Of a stretch of DNA of 64,000 nt, positions 33,275 to 44,328 are shown in pieces (positions within the stretch are counted from its first letter, which is position 1; each line of letters starts with the position of its first letter). A model generated the notes under the pieces. That model saw nothing but the letters and a program-made list of their open reading frames with translations, was not told where the DNA came from and did no database searches. The DNA is from Osmia lignaria lignaria (lineage: Eukaryota; Arthropoda; Insecta; Hymenoptera; Megachilidae): assembly GCF_051020975.1 (NCBI RefSeq), contig NC_135035.1:4650001-4714000 (forward strand), in the 5' to 3' direction. The translations under genes were made by a program, and so were the position numbers.

Positions 33275-34199
33275 ATTTATTTATTTTGATGTATTAAAAT
33301 TTATTATTTCAATTGGGTTAGAAATGAACTCATGAAAGATCAGAGCTTTATTATCCTTTAGCTATCCTGGTTGTTTATAATTATTATTTTTACGTAATTT
33401 TATATAAAAAAATAATAAACAGCTTTTTGAATAGCGTTTACCATTATCTACTTTTGAGTAGATAAATTTAGATTTCACTTTGGAAGGATCAAACTTACCC
33501 TTACCATGGTACTTAAAGAGAAATCTTTTATCTCTATTGATAGACTTCCAATTGTTAAAATTTTAATTTACCCATGCTCTGTCTATCTTACTAATAGATC
33601 CTTTAAAATAATTTCTTTGTTTGTTTACATTTTGTGGTGACCCATGCTCCTGAAAATCTTAAAAGCGTTTCATATTCGAAGGGATGAAGTTTACGAGCAA
33701 TTGCAACGGGGACAGGAAGTGGAGATAAATGTTTAAGCCTCTTCAGCTTTATGCTCAGTTACGCGGTTACAGTTTCTACGTACACATGGCCACACGTTAT
33801 ACACGTTTTATGCGTTTTCGAGGGGATTCTAAATAAAGCAGCAGGAATTCGGTATAGCGGGTTAGGTTGTCCCTTCATAAAAGACAGACTGCCGCGAGCA
33901 AGCCTTGATCTCCTCGAAGAAATTACTTCATCGCCGTTAGAGGTACGTTGCATCAGGGAAGAACTACATCGATAACTGTTTTCAGGGAAATCGCATAAAT
34001 ATCGAGACTGAATTTGACTCATCTCATGGGAAATTCGAACATAAAGTTTGATATGATTACTCACGTTAATATTCGGACATCGCGCCATTTCTAAATTTAA
34101 TGTTTCGTATGAAAGAATTCATACGAAACTGTTTATTTTGTGAAAATGTTAACTATTAATTGTAATTTATATGTATGTAAGTAACTTTTTTTGACAATA
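33275..34199. other. Intergenic DNA with a balanced-composition island
   Basis: The part at 33640-34090 is less AT-rich than its surroundings and carries open frames on both strands (74 codons at 33751-33975; 109 codons at 33759-34088). I recognise no protein family, no splice pattern and no repeat match within the window. It could be host exon or regulatory DNA, or an old transposon; the sequence alone does not decide. Confidence 0.35.
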
Positions 34200-34435
34200 A
34201 TGTAACCCTTGAACAATGGGGCCTGGGTCAATCGTTACCCAAACTTACAAAACATATACAAGGATATTAAACTGAAGTTAAATGTATAATTCTTAAACGA
34301 AAGAATTTTCTATATTAGAGAAATAATTTTGAAAGAAATAATGTAAAATTTAGAAAATGAAAATAATATGCGATGTAACATTGAATTCTAATTGGGGCTC
34401 TCTCCATGGTCCGCCGTCCGAGAGTTAAACTAAAA
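34200..34435 (+). repeat. Dispersed MITE-like repeat, copy 2
   Basis: Better preserved at the left end than 24130-24355: it begins TGTAACCCTTGAACAATGGGG and ends CCATGGTCCGCCGTCCGAG then AGTTAA. The ends are weakly inverted (TAACCCTTGAAC against TAACTCTCGGAC). Confidence 0.6.
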
Positions 34436-37254
34436 GAATAAAAAAAAAAAAAAAATTCAAATAAGTTAAATGTCCCAATTTGTACCCATCCACTCGTAAT
34501 AAAAAGCCACATAAATAAATAAATAATCTTTCGATAATAATTTGCTAAAAATGGACTATTCTGTTACTAATAAATTAAATTATCAAATAAATCAAGAACA
34601 AAGCAATTTTCAAACTTCTTGCCATTAATAATTGTAAAATGACAAAAAAATCACATGCACTGCACTAGAGATTCAGCTTACTATTCATAAATTAAATTTT
34701 AGGTAACAAAACTATATTTTTCGTCTTCTTCTTAAAAAATCGTAAATTACTGTTCTTTAACAGAATCAATCGAAAGCAGCACGATCAAAATAACGAATAA
34801 TAAAAATAAAATTTCGACTTATTCTTTCCTTGACAAATATCCATTGCCGTTTGGGAAACTCTAAATTCACACGACAGTGTAAAAATGTTAAAATAATTAA
34901 AAATGTTTTTCATAACCATTGTATACTTTTTATATTTATAATGTCTAAAAACATAAGAAGTGATTAGAAATCGGGATATGACTAGAAGTTTGAACACTTA
35001 CTTTATACTACAAAATACTAATTAGAAAAAGATAGTTATCTTTATACAAACTTATAAAGAAAAAAAGAATTGAAAAATCCGAATATTGCTTCCTTTTATT
35101 TTTTTTTCTTTTGTAAAGGTTGTTCAAAGAATTATTCATATTATTAAGTATCAACCGTCTAAGTTTTATGTTATATCTACCATAATTGTTTGACTACTTT
35201 TCTTCGTTATCAAAATTAACATTGCAGAAAACACTGTTAAAATAATTTAAATTTACAGAATTGTTACTGTTACTCTTTTTTTGATATGACAATTGAAATT
35301 AAAATTCAATTATTATTATAATTGTTAAAAAGTCAAATAAAAAGCAATTGAATTTAAAAAATGATTAAAAAAGTGTATAAATATTGTCATGAAGGAAATA
35401 TATGCATAAATAATTTGGGAATATTAATATGAATTTAAGACTGAAATTTATTTAACTTATGTGAAAGAGTAATTTGAATGACAAGATCGGACATGTTGTA
35501 ATTTAAGAGGACAACTTGCACTTACATGTCACAGTATAAATGATTTAACAAAACAGTTTCATAAATATACGAGGTACTGACATAGTTTTTAAGCATATCA
35601 ACAAGCGTTTAATTTGAACTTCACTTAAAGCTGGAACAAACCTACTCGATCCAGAATCAATTCATTCTTCATGTAAACTTAAAACTCTGTAATAGAATTG
35701 TATCTCTTATTTTCGCTGCTATTTTTACATCATAAATTAATGTTTTTACATAAAAGTGTTGCACAAAATTTTCTTGCAACAGTTAAAATAATACAATTTA
35801 AAAATTATAATAATATTAATAATAATAGATATGCCAAAGCTAATTAAATATTCTAAAGACAAAATGGACTTTCAGCACATTTCTGATGCAACATATCAAG
35901 TTAATTGCAATAATTGTTTTACTACATGTACAAGACAACTAAAGAGATATGTATAAAAAGCAGAATTTATAAAGCTAAAATTACTGAAAAATAAACCCTA
36001 CGCGATATACATTACTAACCCATTTACAGTCGAATAAAATTACGAATTGGGGTTAAAAGGATGTACCTATACCGTTTTATTCTTCTAAAATATAATTCAC
36101 CATACTAATTAGGTATTACGCAGAATAGAATAGAAATTTGAACGATGAAAACTAAAAATAATAATATAGTGAACCAAATACATATGAACCAAAGAGATGC
36201 AGATGCAAGTGATATTTTTTGAAATTTTTAATTAAAAACAGAAATAATTAGTTAAAATCTTTAAGAAAAGATCCCTCTAACTAGAAATTTCATTAAGTAA
36301 CATCTTCTTATTTCATTATAATTATTGTTCATAATTTCGAATAAGTCAGAAGAATTCTTAATAATATGGGTGATGGAAATTTCAGCCTCGTCGGTATATG
36401 GGTTAACAATCTGTGTTATATATCACATACTGTTTCACGAATAATTTTGAACTAATCATACACTAGTGGTACAGAATAATACACAAATCCTTAAAAAAAC
36501 ACACAACAGTCACTCAGAGCCAAATTCAAATTCCGAGGATAACAATAAACTCCTCATTCGCCACATCAAAGCAATTTAAATAGACCATAGTCTACTGATA
36601 CCCTTCGCGTTTTACTGTTGTATAATGATGAAAAACGTCATTATTAAACAAATTCATATTATAATACTCAAAAGACAAATAGAGTAATTAATATTTAAAC
36701 CCAGAGTATTACAAAAAGGTAATTTTATTCGATTATCATTAAATGATAGGAGTTTCATTAATGAAATTTTTAACATAATATATGTATTTAAAATGCTAAT
36801 ACAATTATAAATCTGTTGTAAACCTAATATTGCTAGCTATTGTAAATAAATAAATGACTAAATAACACAGACGTCATTGTTTACGTTTAGATTCCATTTT
36901 GAGTAAAATAATATCTTGCCATTTAAATGGTGATGTAAATAATGCTAAACGATTACTTGTGCTTCGCGCAGTCTAGGGGTTTTTTTTATTAACTTTTTTT
37001 TTCGTATTTTTTTTAAGGATCTTTATTTTCTCAGATGAGACCATTGTTTAAATATTATATTCCTCATTTATACGACTTCTGATGTATGGGCACCCGAAAT
37101 ATTGGTTTTATTCTTCACATTCAATTCTGATTAATAAAAAGTAAAAAATGAAGAAGCATTTTTATTTTGCCAATCTATTATTACCCTCAATTTTACATTA
37201 ATATGTACACTATAACGCTTTAATCTTTGTCAATTTTAAATTTTAATGGAAGTA
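34436..37254. other. AT-rich intergenic DNA
   Basis: No gene, RNA or clear repeat seen. Contains an A-run at about 34440-34455 and T-runs at 36970-37015. Confidence 0.5.
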
Positions 37255-37417
37255 CTGTCCACCGATCACAAGAAGTCCGATGAGAATAACGCAATCTGAT
37301 TGGTCGAAGTGATCACATCTACTAATTAGGTACTAATTAGTGGGTCAGTCGATGTGTGTATAGTATCTACTCTTGCCCCAGTACCGGCCTGCGAGACTTC
37401 TTGTCATCGGCGGACAG
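37255..37417. mobile_element. Short TA-flanked palindromic MITE
   Basis: 163 bases between TA at 37253-37254 and TA at 37418-37419. The ends CTGTCCACCGATCACAAGAA and TTCTTGTCATCGGCGGACAG are inverted with three mismatches. The middle contains CTAATTAGGTACTAATTAG, itself a palindrome. Confidence 0.75.
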
Positions 37418-39090
37418 TACGTATTATGATTTTCATCACATTGAAATAATACGAAAATATCGAGTAAATATTGTACAACAATGTCCGAAATGCAAATTTC
37501 AATCATAAAGTATGAACTTTGACTAAAATGTGTTAAATAATGCATCGGATGTTTTAATGCTTTTGTGCACTATATGTGTAATTTTAGACCAAAAATAATA
37601 TTTGTTATTCACATTTTCTGAAATCTAAATAAATGTTATAATTGTTAAAGTTTGCATTATATCATGGTATATTATCTCCGTTGTGTAAAAATAATTAAAC
37701 TTCTAAAAGTAAGAATACTAGCTTGTCAAGTAGGATACATATTTGTTAATGAAACTAATGAGTAGTATACCAAAAGTAATATTAAAACATTTGATAAACA
37801 TTGAAATTCACTCAGCTATCAACAATTAGATATTCGTAGAAATATTTTTGTTATAATCAAATATTTTACAAAAAATAATATTACCTTTCCCTTGGTAGAA
37901 GAGATAGTAAATTAGGAGTTATAGTTATCAATTTAAAATATATTTAGCAATTAATGGAGTTATGTGCTAAAAAACACTCACCATCACTAAAATCTATAAA
38001 ATTTAAAGATCTGTTATACCTTGAAAAAGATATGTTAAGGAATACATGTGGTTTTATAATAGATTGAAACCAGACAACTTTACACCAGATGATGCACAAA
38101 ATGCAAAGACCAATTTGAAGATGATTTCATCCTACCAAATTTTATCTCATTATATCATTATAATATTATTGTTTCCAAAAACATTGCTCAAATTTTCATT
38201 AACAGTTAAAATATATTTAGTACTACTGTGCCATTAGGAGGCCAAAGTGATTAACTCCACTGTATTAACATTTTTAAATTTTAATGTTGAAGCACTTAAT
38301 TGATGTTTAATTTATATTATTTTATCAATTTTTCTACCTTGTTTAGGGAAGTTAATTGATTTGGCAAATGAGCAACTTACTTTTGTCTTCTTTAAACAAA
38401 AGAAGAGCTGCAATATTCAAATTGCACTTATTCAAAATAAAAAAGAAGTATAGGTTTAATGTTCAATAAAAAGCTCAATTAATAACAATATTAGTTAACT
38501 CTGAATTTACATTGCAAAACGATTGTAACTTAATTTTTAAGTTACTGAAGGAGGTTACTTCTAATATAACAACCCTTAAAAAGTCATCAACGTAAAAAAA
38601 TCAATAAAATTATGCTATTTTTGGTTTTATAATTCACCATGCCATAGCATTTTAAAATTTATCAGGCGAAAAAGAATTAAAGTTCGAGTTAGCATGCAGT
38701 AAAAGGGACAGTGCAATAACACAACATGTACTTACATACATCCGGATTTTAGTCTCTCTACGCGCGCCAAATTTAAATTATGAAGATTCTTTTCTTGTTC
38801 TTTCAGTTTTGTGTTGCAACATGACGTTTTCCAAATTAGAAACTATTCTTTACACCACTAGTCTACATAAAAATACGTATGGTTTTTATCTTATTGTGCG
38901 GAACACTTGCATCTTCAAGTTGATAATTAAAAAGTTCAATAAAAAAACTTTTAAAAGACTCATCGAATTTATTCAAAAATATTCTAAAAATAAGATATTA
39001 TATTAATATTGAATTGGATCGAATAGCAGTAAATTGTAAATATTAAACAAATTATTAATTAGTATTATGATTAGATAAAGAAACACTAAA
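37418..39090. other. AT-rich intergenic DNA
   Basis: No gene recognised. Open frames at 38046 and 38809 are short, AT-driven and lack domains. Confidence 0.5.
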
Positions 39091-39299
39091 ATATTTAAAA
39101 ACTCGTTAAAAGAAACTCGTTCAAGTAATTAAGCGCGACTTCACACGTTAACAAATAAAAAGATACGAAGAAACGAAATCCTCGTAAGCAAAATGTACAA
39201 ATAAAAATTTTTTCGAGAAGCTCACGTGACGTTGGAATCGTCGTAAACAATTAAGTATTCAGAGAATATACGCGAATCAATTTAAGAGTATATTTCCTT

Positions 39300-39480
39300 C
39301 TACGTCCGAGTGAACCAACCCAGTCATCTCGAGATCCAACAGCCCCAATCCAGTTCGAGCCAGTGCAATCCAGCAAACGATCTTGTAGACCACCTGGATA
39401 ACACGACTCTACCACGGTAAAACATCGATGGACTCGTCCCTGATAAATGCCAAAGTGTTAGATATACTCAGGTATGCGAG
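39300..39480 (+). other. Possible 5' exon with splice donor (weak)
   Basis: A GC-richer island holds an ATG at 39428. It is followed by an open 44-base stretch (MDSSLINAKVLDIL) that ends in CTCAG, directly before GTATGC at 39472, a plausible splice donor. An in-frame TAG lies 42 bases upstream of the ATG. The upstream 130 bases resemble a 5' UTR in composition. No downstream exon was identified and the peptide is not recognised. This could be chance or a transposon leader. Confidence 0.2.
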
Positions 39481-39637
39481 CATATTCAATAACGATTCGC
39501 GGTTAAAATAGATATCCTTATCATTTCAATAAATCTGTTCAATTTCTTGTATCATTTCGAAAGAGTCTCTCAGTATACACGGATGAAGCATATGAGTCGC
39601 TCGTTACCAGTTGCTAAATTGACTGACTTTACAAAAT

Positions 39638-40065
39638 AATAAAATAATTTTTAACAAAAAATACAACCGACTTCGAAATGCGCTAAAAAGTATGAAATAA
39701 TTTCTACTTCATTTATACAAATACCCAACAGCTATTAATAAAACCTATTTACTCATTAAATAGTATATTAAATACATTTCAACCTTTTCGGAGGCGGCGC
39801 AAAATTAAAAACTTTTCTTCTACTAGGAAGATTCTAGTTCAGACGTCGGCAACCTATCAAATCATTATTGGCAGCATCGTATATTCAGGTATTTTTAATT
39901 TTGCGCCGCCTCCGAAAAGGTTGAAATGTATTTAGTATACTATTTAACGAGTAAATAGGTTTTATTAATAGCTGTTGGGTATTTGTATAAATGAAGTAGA
40001 AATTATTTCATACTTTTTAGCGCATTTCGATGTCGGTTGTATTTTTTGTTAAAAATTATTTTATT
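39638..40065. repeat. 428-base palindrome at the end of foldback element copy 3
   Basis: Same arms as 26977-27406 (AATAATTTTTAACAAAAA, GAGGCGGCGCAAAATT). The central unique part is the reverse complement of that in copy 1, as expected from the opposite orientation of the whole element. Confidence 0.88.
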
Positions 40066-40297
40066 TTACACTTTTTAGTGGAACGGGCAGTATTTGTAGG
40101 ATCCCGTAAGGTGGTTTACCGTTCTTATTGGTTAATTGCATAATGATAGTTTTTAACGAAAACAAGTTCCAGACAAGTTATAACAATAGTTATTAACAAT
40201 AACAAATTGCATAAATTTTTGCAAGTGAGATATGGCGGAAATATCTCCTATTAGATGTAATAGGTTTCATCGCAATCGGTACATGCCTTGGAGAGTA

Positions 40298-40730
40298 CAG
40301 AGTCTACCATTTATCTCGCAACCCATGCGCGCGCAAATTGATGAAAATGGCAACAGCGCAAGAATTCTAAAGATGTAAAAATCCGTACAGTTAAGTTGGT
40401 AATTGATTCGGGATACGAGTACACCGAGTTCCATCGAACTTGTCGCGGCGTGTGAAACTAACACATATTCACGCCGGCGAGCCGATCGGCGAGGGGCACG
40501 CGAAGGAGGGATTGCAGCCAATTGACTGCCGTCGTGAATATGTGTTAGAGTCACACGCCGCGACAAGATCGATGAAACCCGATGTACTTGTATCCTGAAT
40601 CGAATCTCGGACCACAGTTCAGTTGGTTACCAACTTAACTGTACGGTTTTTACATCTCTCGAATTTTAACGCTGTTGCCATTTTCATCAATTTGCGCGCG
40701 CATGGGTTGCGAGATAAATGGTAGACCCTG
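40298..40730. mobile_element. Palindromic TA-flanked MITE nested in foldback element copy 3
   Basis: 433 bases between TA at 40296-40297 and TA at 40731-40732. The ends CAGAGTCTACCATTTATC and GATAAATGGTAGACCCTG are inverted. The arms extend through GCAACCCATGCGCGCGC, ATTGATGAAAATGGCAACAG and CCGTACAGTTAAGTTGGTAA. The equivalent place in copy 1 (about 26720-26735) is an uninterrupted empty site with a single TA-containing junction, which proves the insertion. Its centre is a second palindromic MITE. Confidence 0.85.
40422..40584. mobile_element. Compact foldback MITE, CATCGAAC family, copy 2 (doubly nested)
   Basis: Starts CACCGAGTTCCATCGAAC and ends GATGAAACCCGATG, with TA on both sides (40420-40421, 40585-40586). 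Arms include TTGTCGCGGCGTGTGA and ACACATATTCACG with their inverses; the loop is about 45 bases. Related to 22239-22364 and 44179-44328. Confidence 0.75.
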
Positions 40731-41158
40731 TATACATGTATACAAGAAACAGTAGTGAATCGGCGACTGCATGCTGACTTATCCACCGGTAGAGACACGT
40801 AGCCATACGTAGAATTCAATGTAGTAGTAACAATAATTTTTCACGAATATCTCAGAAACTAAAACTTTCCGTTAATTATGCATAATGAAAAAGTTGTTCA
40901 GAATCATGTCCCCGACAACATATTAAAAGGTCATTGACATCGTCCAATCTTGACATTAAGAACTTCCTGTATTTTGCAATAACAATGAAAAAATGAAAAA
41001 TTTGTTTTTAATGGGACCAATCGGAAGACATACCTTACAAGATGCAAAAGGTTTCATTCCGATTGGTCCATCCATTTCGGAGTAATCGGTGAACACACAA
41101 AAAAAAAACATACTGATCGAATTGAGTAACCTCTTCCTTTTCGAAGTCGGTTAAAAAG

Positions 41159-42589
41159 TAGAAAAATTTATAAAATATAAAAAGTTAAGCCTCAATCAAG
41201 CGCTTTGACACAACAATTTTAAATAATTTAAAAAGTGAAGTTAATCACTTTGGTCTATGAATGGCTTGTATAAAGGGTGACAATTAAATACTATAAAAAA
41301 TGATGATAGTATGAAAACATGTATTTACGAAAAATTACAATATTTAATGGGGCATATTTTTCAATTTCAGGTAATTTTATTATACATGAAGATATTATGG
41401 ACATTTCAAAGTCATCATATCCTTTTTTCAAATGGAATTGTATATTTTTTTATGTAGATCAATTTTTTGAAATATTCTATGTAAAAAAAGTATTAGAATA
41501 TAATAGTAAACAAAATTAATAATTCATAGGGGATTTCATGTATTTGAGTTTTGAATTTGAAATGTTTAAGAAATTGTTTTTTTTTTGGCATTGTATTCTA
41601 ATATATTTTTTTTTGTAGAATGTTTTGAAAAATCGACTATTTGTATCTAAATAAAAATGCAAATGTACATACCTTTCTGAATAGAGCTGCATTTTGTTTT
41701 TGTATAGATCGATTTTTCAAGATATACACAAAACAGTGTTTGGACGTAATATTAAAAAATTAACAATGCACTTATTACACTTTATGTACCTCTGTCAATA
41801 TTGTCAATATTCATTGACAAACTATATTTGTCTCATATGCTCAATTTTTATTAATAATAATCAAGTTTGAGCTGGTATTCAAGGATGTCTAATCAAGAGA
41901 AGGTTTATCAATAATAAAAATATTTTCGTTCTTATCAAACCATTTCATCAATATTTTAGATAATAACAATACATTAATCTATTTAGCCACACATTCAATA
42001 ATATTAACAATGTATAGGGTGTCTCAAAATTAAACGATCAAACTTTACCAATAAGTTCTAAAAATAGCAATAAAAAATAGTATTATATGTACATACAGGT
42101 CACAAAAGTATTCGAATACTTTTGTAATGTGATTAGTCATGTTCTTAAATAAAAAGTCGTAATTTTCATTAATATCAGTCGCTTGATGAAATCTTTAGCA
42201 GGTGTATGATGTACTTAAATCTACAGAAGGTATATTTTAAATTATCATTACAATGTTAAATTTTCATCGTAATGTTTCGATAATGAACAGTGCTGTTCCG
42301 AGAACCTGTGGGGCCTGGGCCAAAGCCAAGATGATTAAAAATATTCAATTAGAAACAGGTAATTTTCAATTCTGTTCTAATAAAACTATAACATAACATG
42401 GATATTTTATATCCGTTATTTATTGTAAAATTTGATGATAGCACAGTGTGTTCATAGTATTTTAAAAGTACGCGTATAAATGCGGGGTACGGGGCAAATA
42501 CCCAATTTGCCTGATACTAAAGACGGCTCTGATGGTGAACCTATGTTTAAATTGCATACCTTTATCACTTCTTTCTGCTTATTGAATTT
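41159..42589. other. AT-rich intergenic DNA
   Basis: No gene recognised. At 42013-42040 there is a TA-flanked TAGGGTGTCTCAAAATTAAA, a typical mariner-MITE end without a visible partner. Confidence 0.5.
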
Positions 42590-42790
42590 ATGTATAAAAC
42601 TTTGTGACGATCTCTACATAGATCGTCTAAGGGTTCTTTTAATAAAACTAATTTTCTGGAATGTTAAAACGAGCACGGATTGCACAATACCGATCGTCAA
42701 AGTAACTATTCAGAAAATATTCATAGAACTTGTGTCATTAGTTACAATTAGAGCCGCCTGACTTCTGGGTCAGTAAGAAATTATTCTTAC
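42590..42790 (-). repeat. Dispersed repeat, inverse of 46395-46560
   Basis: Reverse complement matches 46395-46560. Shared landmarks are TTTCTTA-TGACCCAG, GTCAGGCGGCTCTAATTGTA, TTCTATGAATATTTTC, GTATTGTG and AACATTCC. The family is not recognised; the pair is diverged but unmistakable. Confidence 0.75.
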
Positions 42791-43029
42791 ATATTGAACG
42801 TTACAAGTCTTTTATTTCTGCACAAGACCAACTCTTTTTTGCACAATTGTACCGATAGTATGTAATTAGTAAAACAAGCCACAGGCTTCAAATTACCCGT
42901 ACTAATAAATTTTGTTTCATAACAGTAGTAAGGTTTTTAGTAAGAAAGATGAAGTTCAGTTTGAAAGTGTTCAGTTTGATCAAAATGAACAATTAATAAA
43001 CAAATTAATAAAAAGATTATTAAACTTCA

Positions 43030-43600
43030 TAAAATGTGCCAGATTGCAAGTAGCGCATCTAGGGTGGGAGGTCGGGAGGGGGGCTGTTCGCGCGTTACGC
43101 GCTTCCGTGATATCACAACATATTTTGTAACACGCGGGGAGTTTAGGAGGCGTGCTATATCAGTAGCAATCGGCTGAGGCCCGGATGTAGGGACGAGTGC
43201 GTTCGTCATGGAAAAAATAGTTCGTGGCGATGCGCTGAGCGGCGGCTTATGTGCGGCGATTTAAAAAAGAAGGGAACGGTATTGGTACGATAGGAGCGAA
43301 GTTCGGGTTCCTGTGGGGCCGCGGCCTTTTCCGCACAGATACACAAGCTAGACGAGGCACTAGCTGCCTTCGTAGAGGAGATCTGCCCTGCCAATCTCTC
43401 TCTGGGATGCACCCAATCAGGCGGCATTTCATTGCCCAAACAGCAACACGCGACGAGGGCTGTACCCGTTCCTGAGACGTCAGGGTCGCGCTGTCTGCAC
43501 AGGTACGATTTCATGGGGCATCTCCCACGTTATTAAGATCCGAACAGAACTTCCCACCGAGCTGGTGGTGTTCCGAAACTCGTGTAGTTAGTAAGAGCGC
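43030..43600. other. GC-rich island of unknown origin
   Basis: The base composition jumps for about 570 bases. The island contains a perfect GTGATATCAC palindrome near 43108 and several overlapping open frames on both strands (60-102 codons) with no recognised domain. Edges are abrupt on the left, after AATAAAAAGATTATTAAAC, and gradual on the right. Possibilities are a transposon fragment, an LTR fragment or a host CpG-rich promoter/exon. I cannot decide. Confidence 0.4.
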
Positions 43601-43699
43601 TCCTTTGAAAATAATATGTATGCTTTCGAATGCGATCACAAACAACTCTAAATTGTATTTGACTTGTAGATTTATATTTTTTCTCTTTGACGGCTTTTT

Positions 43700-43720
43700 C
43701 CTCCACTCACTGAGTGGAGG
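43700..43720. other. Perfect 10-base-stem hairpin followed by T-run
   Basis: The sequence from 43700 to 43720 has stems CCTCCACTCA and TGAGTGGAGG around a single C, followed by TTTTTT. The loop is too short for a stable RNA loop unless the inner pairs open. It does not match the histone 3' stem-loop consensus. Confidence 0.55.
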
Positions 43721-44178
43721 TTTTTTATGCCCATTAAATTCCTAATTTTCCTTCCCAATTGTGCCTTTATTATTTCCTCTCCCAGATTCACATTCCTTCT
43801 ACCTATCTAGAATTCACCTTAAAGGTTGTGTTGGTGACCCATGCCTGCTGTGGACGTACGCTCGGCAAATCGACGTCGAGCTGCCTCGCCTTGAAGGTAA
43901 CTGCCGGCTCGGCTCAGCCAACTTTTATTTATTTATTAAATTTATAATAGCTTTAGGAAATTCGAGACAGGGGCAGAAGGGTCAGTTGTACCCCTATTAA
44001 GAAATTAAAAACTTTTTTTTTAGTAAATATCAGAATATTTTCAAAAATTTCAGTAACATGGTCCGATATAAAAGAATATAGAAAATTAGATTTAGTATTG
44101 TCATGATATTAGTAAGGTATGAACAAATTTTGTTGACCCCCTATTGGGCAATTGTAGTAGCACCACTGCTGCATTGTA

Positions 44179-44328
44179 CACTGAGTCCCATCGAAGTTGT
44201 CGCAGTGAAGTTGGCTACACATTCACTAACACATTCACACCGCGTCGTCGGCACCTCGCCCATCGGCTCACCGTCGCGGTGTGAATGTGTTAGTGCGCCA
44301 ACTTCACTGCGACAACTTCGATGGAACT
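44179..44328. mobile_element. Compact foldback MITE, CATCGAAC family, copy 3
   Basis: A near-perfect hairpin: GAGTCCCATCGAAGTTGTCG to CACACCGCG, a loop of about 28 bases, and the inverse arm ending CTTCGATGGAACT. TA lies on the left at 44177-44178 and a TA remains on the right. The arms contain TCGCAGTGAAGTTGGC as in 22239-22364. Confidence 0.8.

Larger units (their letters stand above)
39638..41158 (-). mobile_element. Foldback-tailed repeat element, copy 3, with nested insertions
   Basis: Whole element in inverse orientation to copies 1 and 2. The palindrome (39638-40065) comes first on the plus strand and the TTAACCGACTTCGAAAAGG end is at 41158. It is interrupted by a TA-flanked palindromic MITE at 40298-40730. 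Without that insert it aligns with copy 1 along its entire length, except for the extra 55 bases that copy 1 alone carries. Confidence 0.78.

Noticed and set aside
33751..34088. Host exon (overlapping frames on both strands)
   Set aside because: No recognised family, no convincing splice sites on either side, and both strands are equally open; kept only as a composition island.
43700..43726. Histone mRNA 3' stem-loop or bacterial-type terminator
   Set aside because: The stem sequence does not match the histone consensus, no histone gene is nearby, and the sequence context is eukaryotic.
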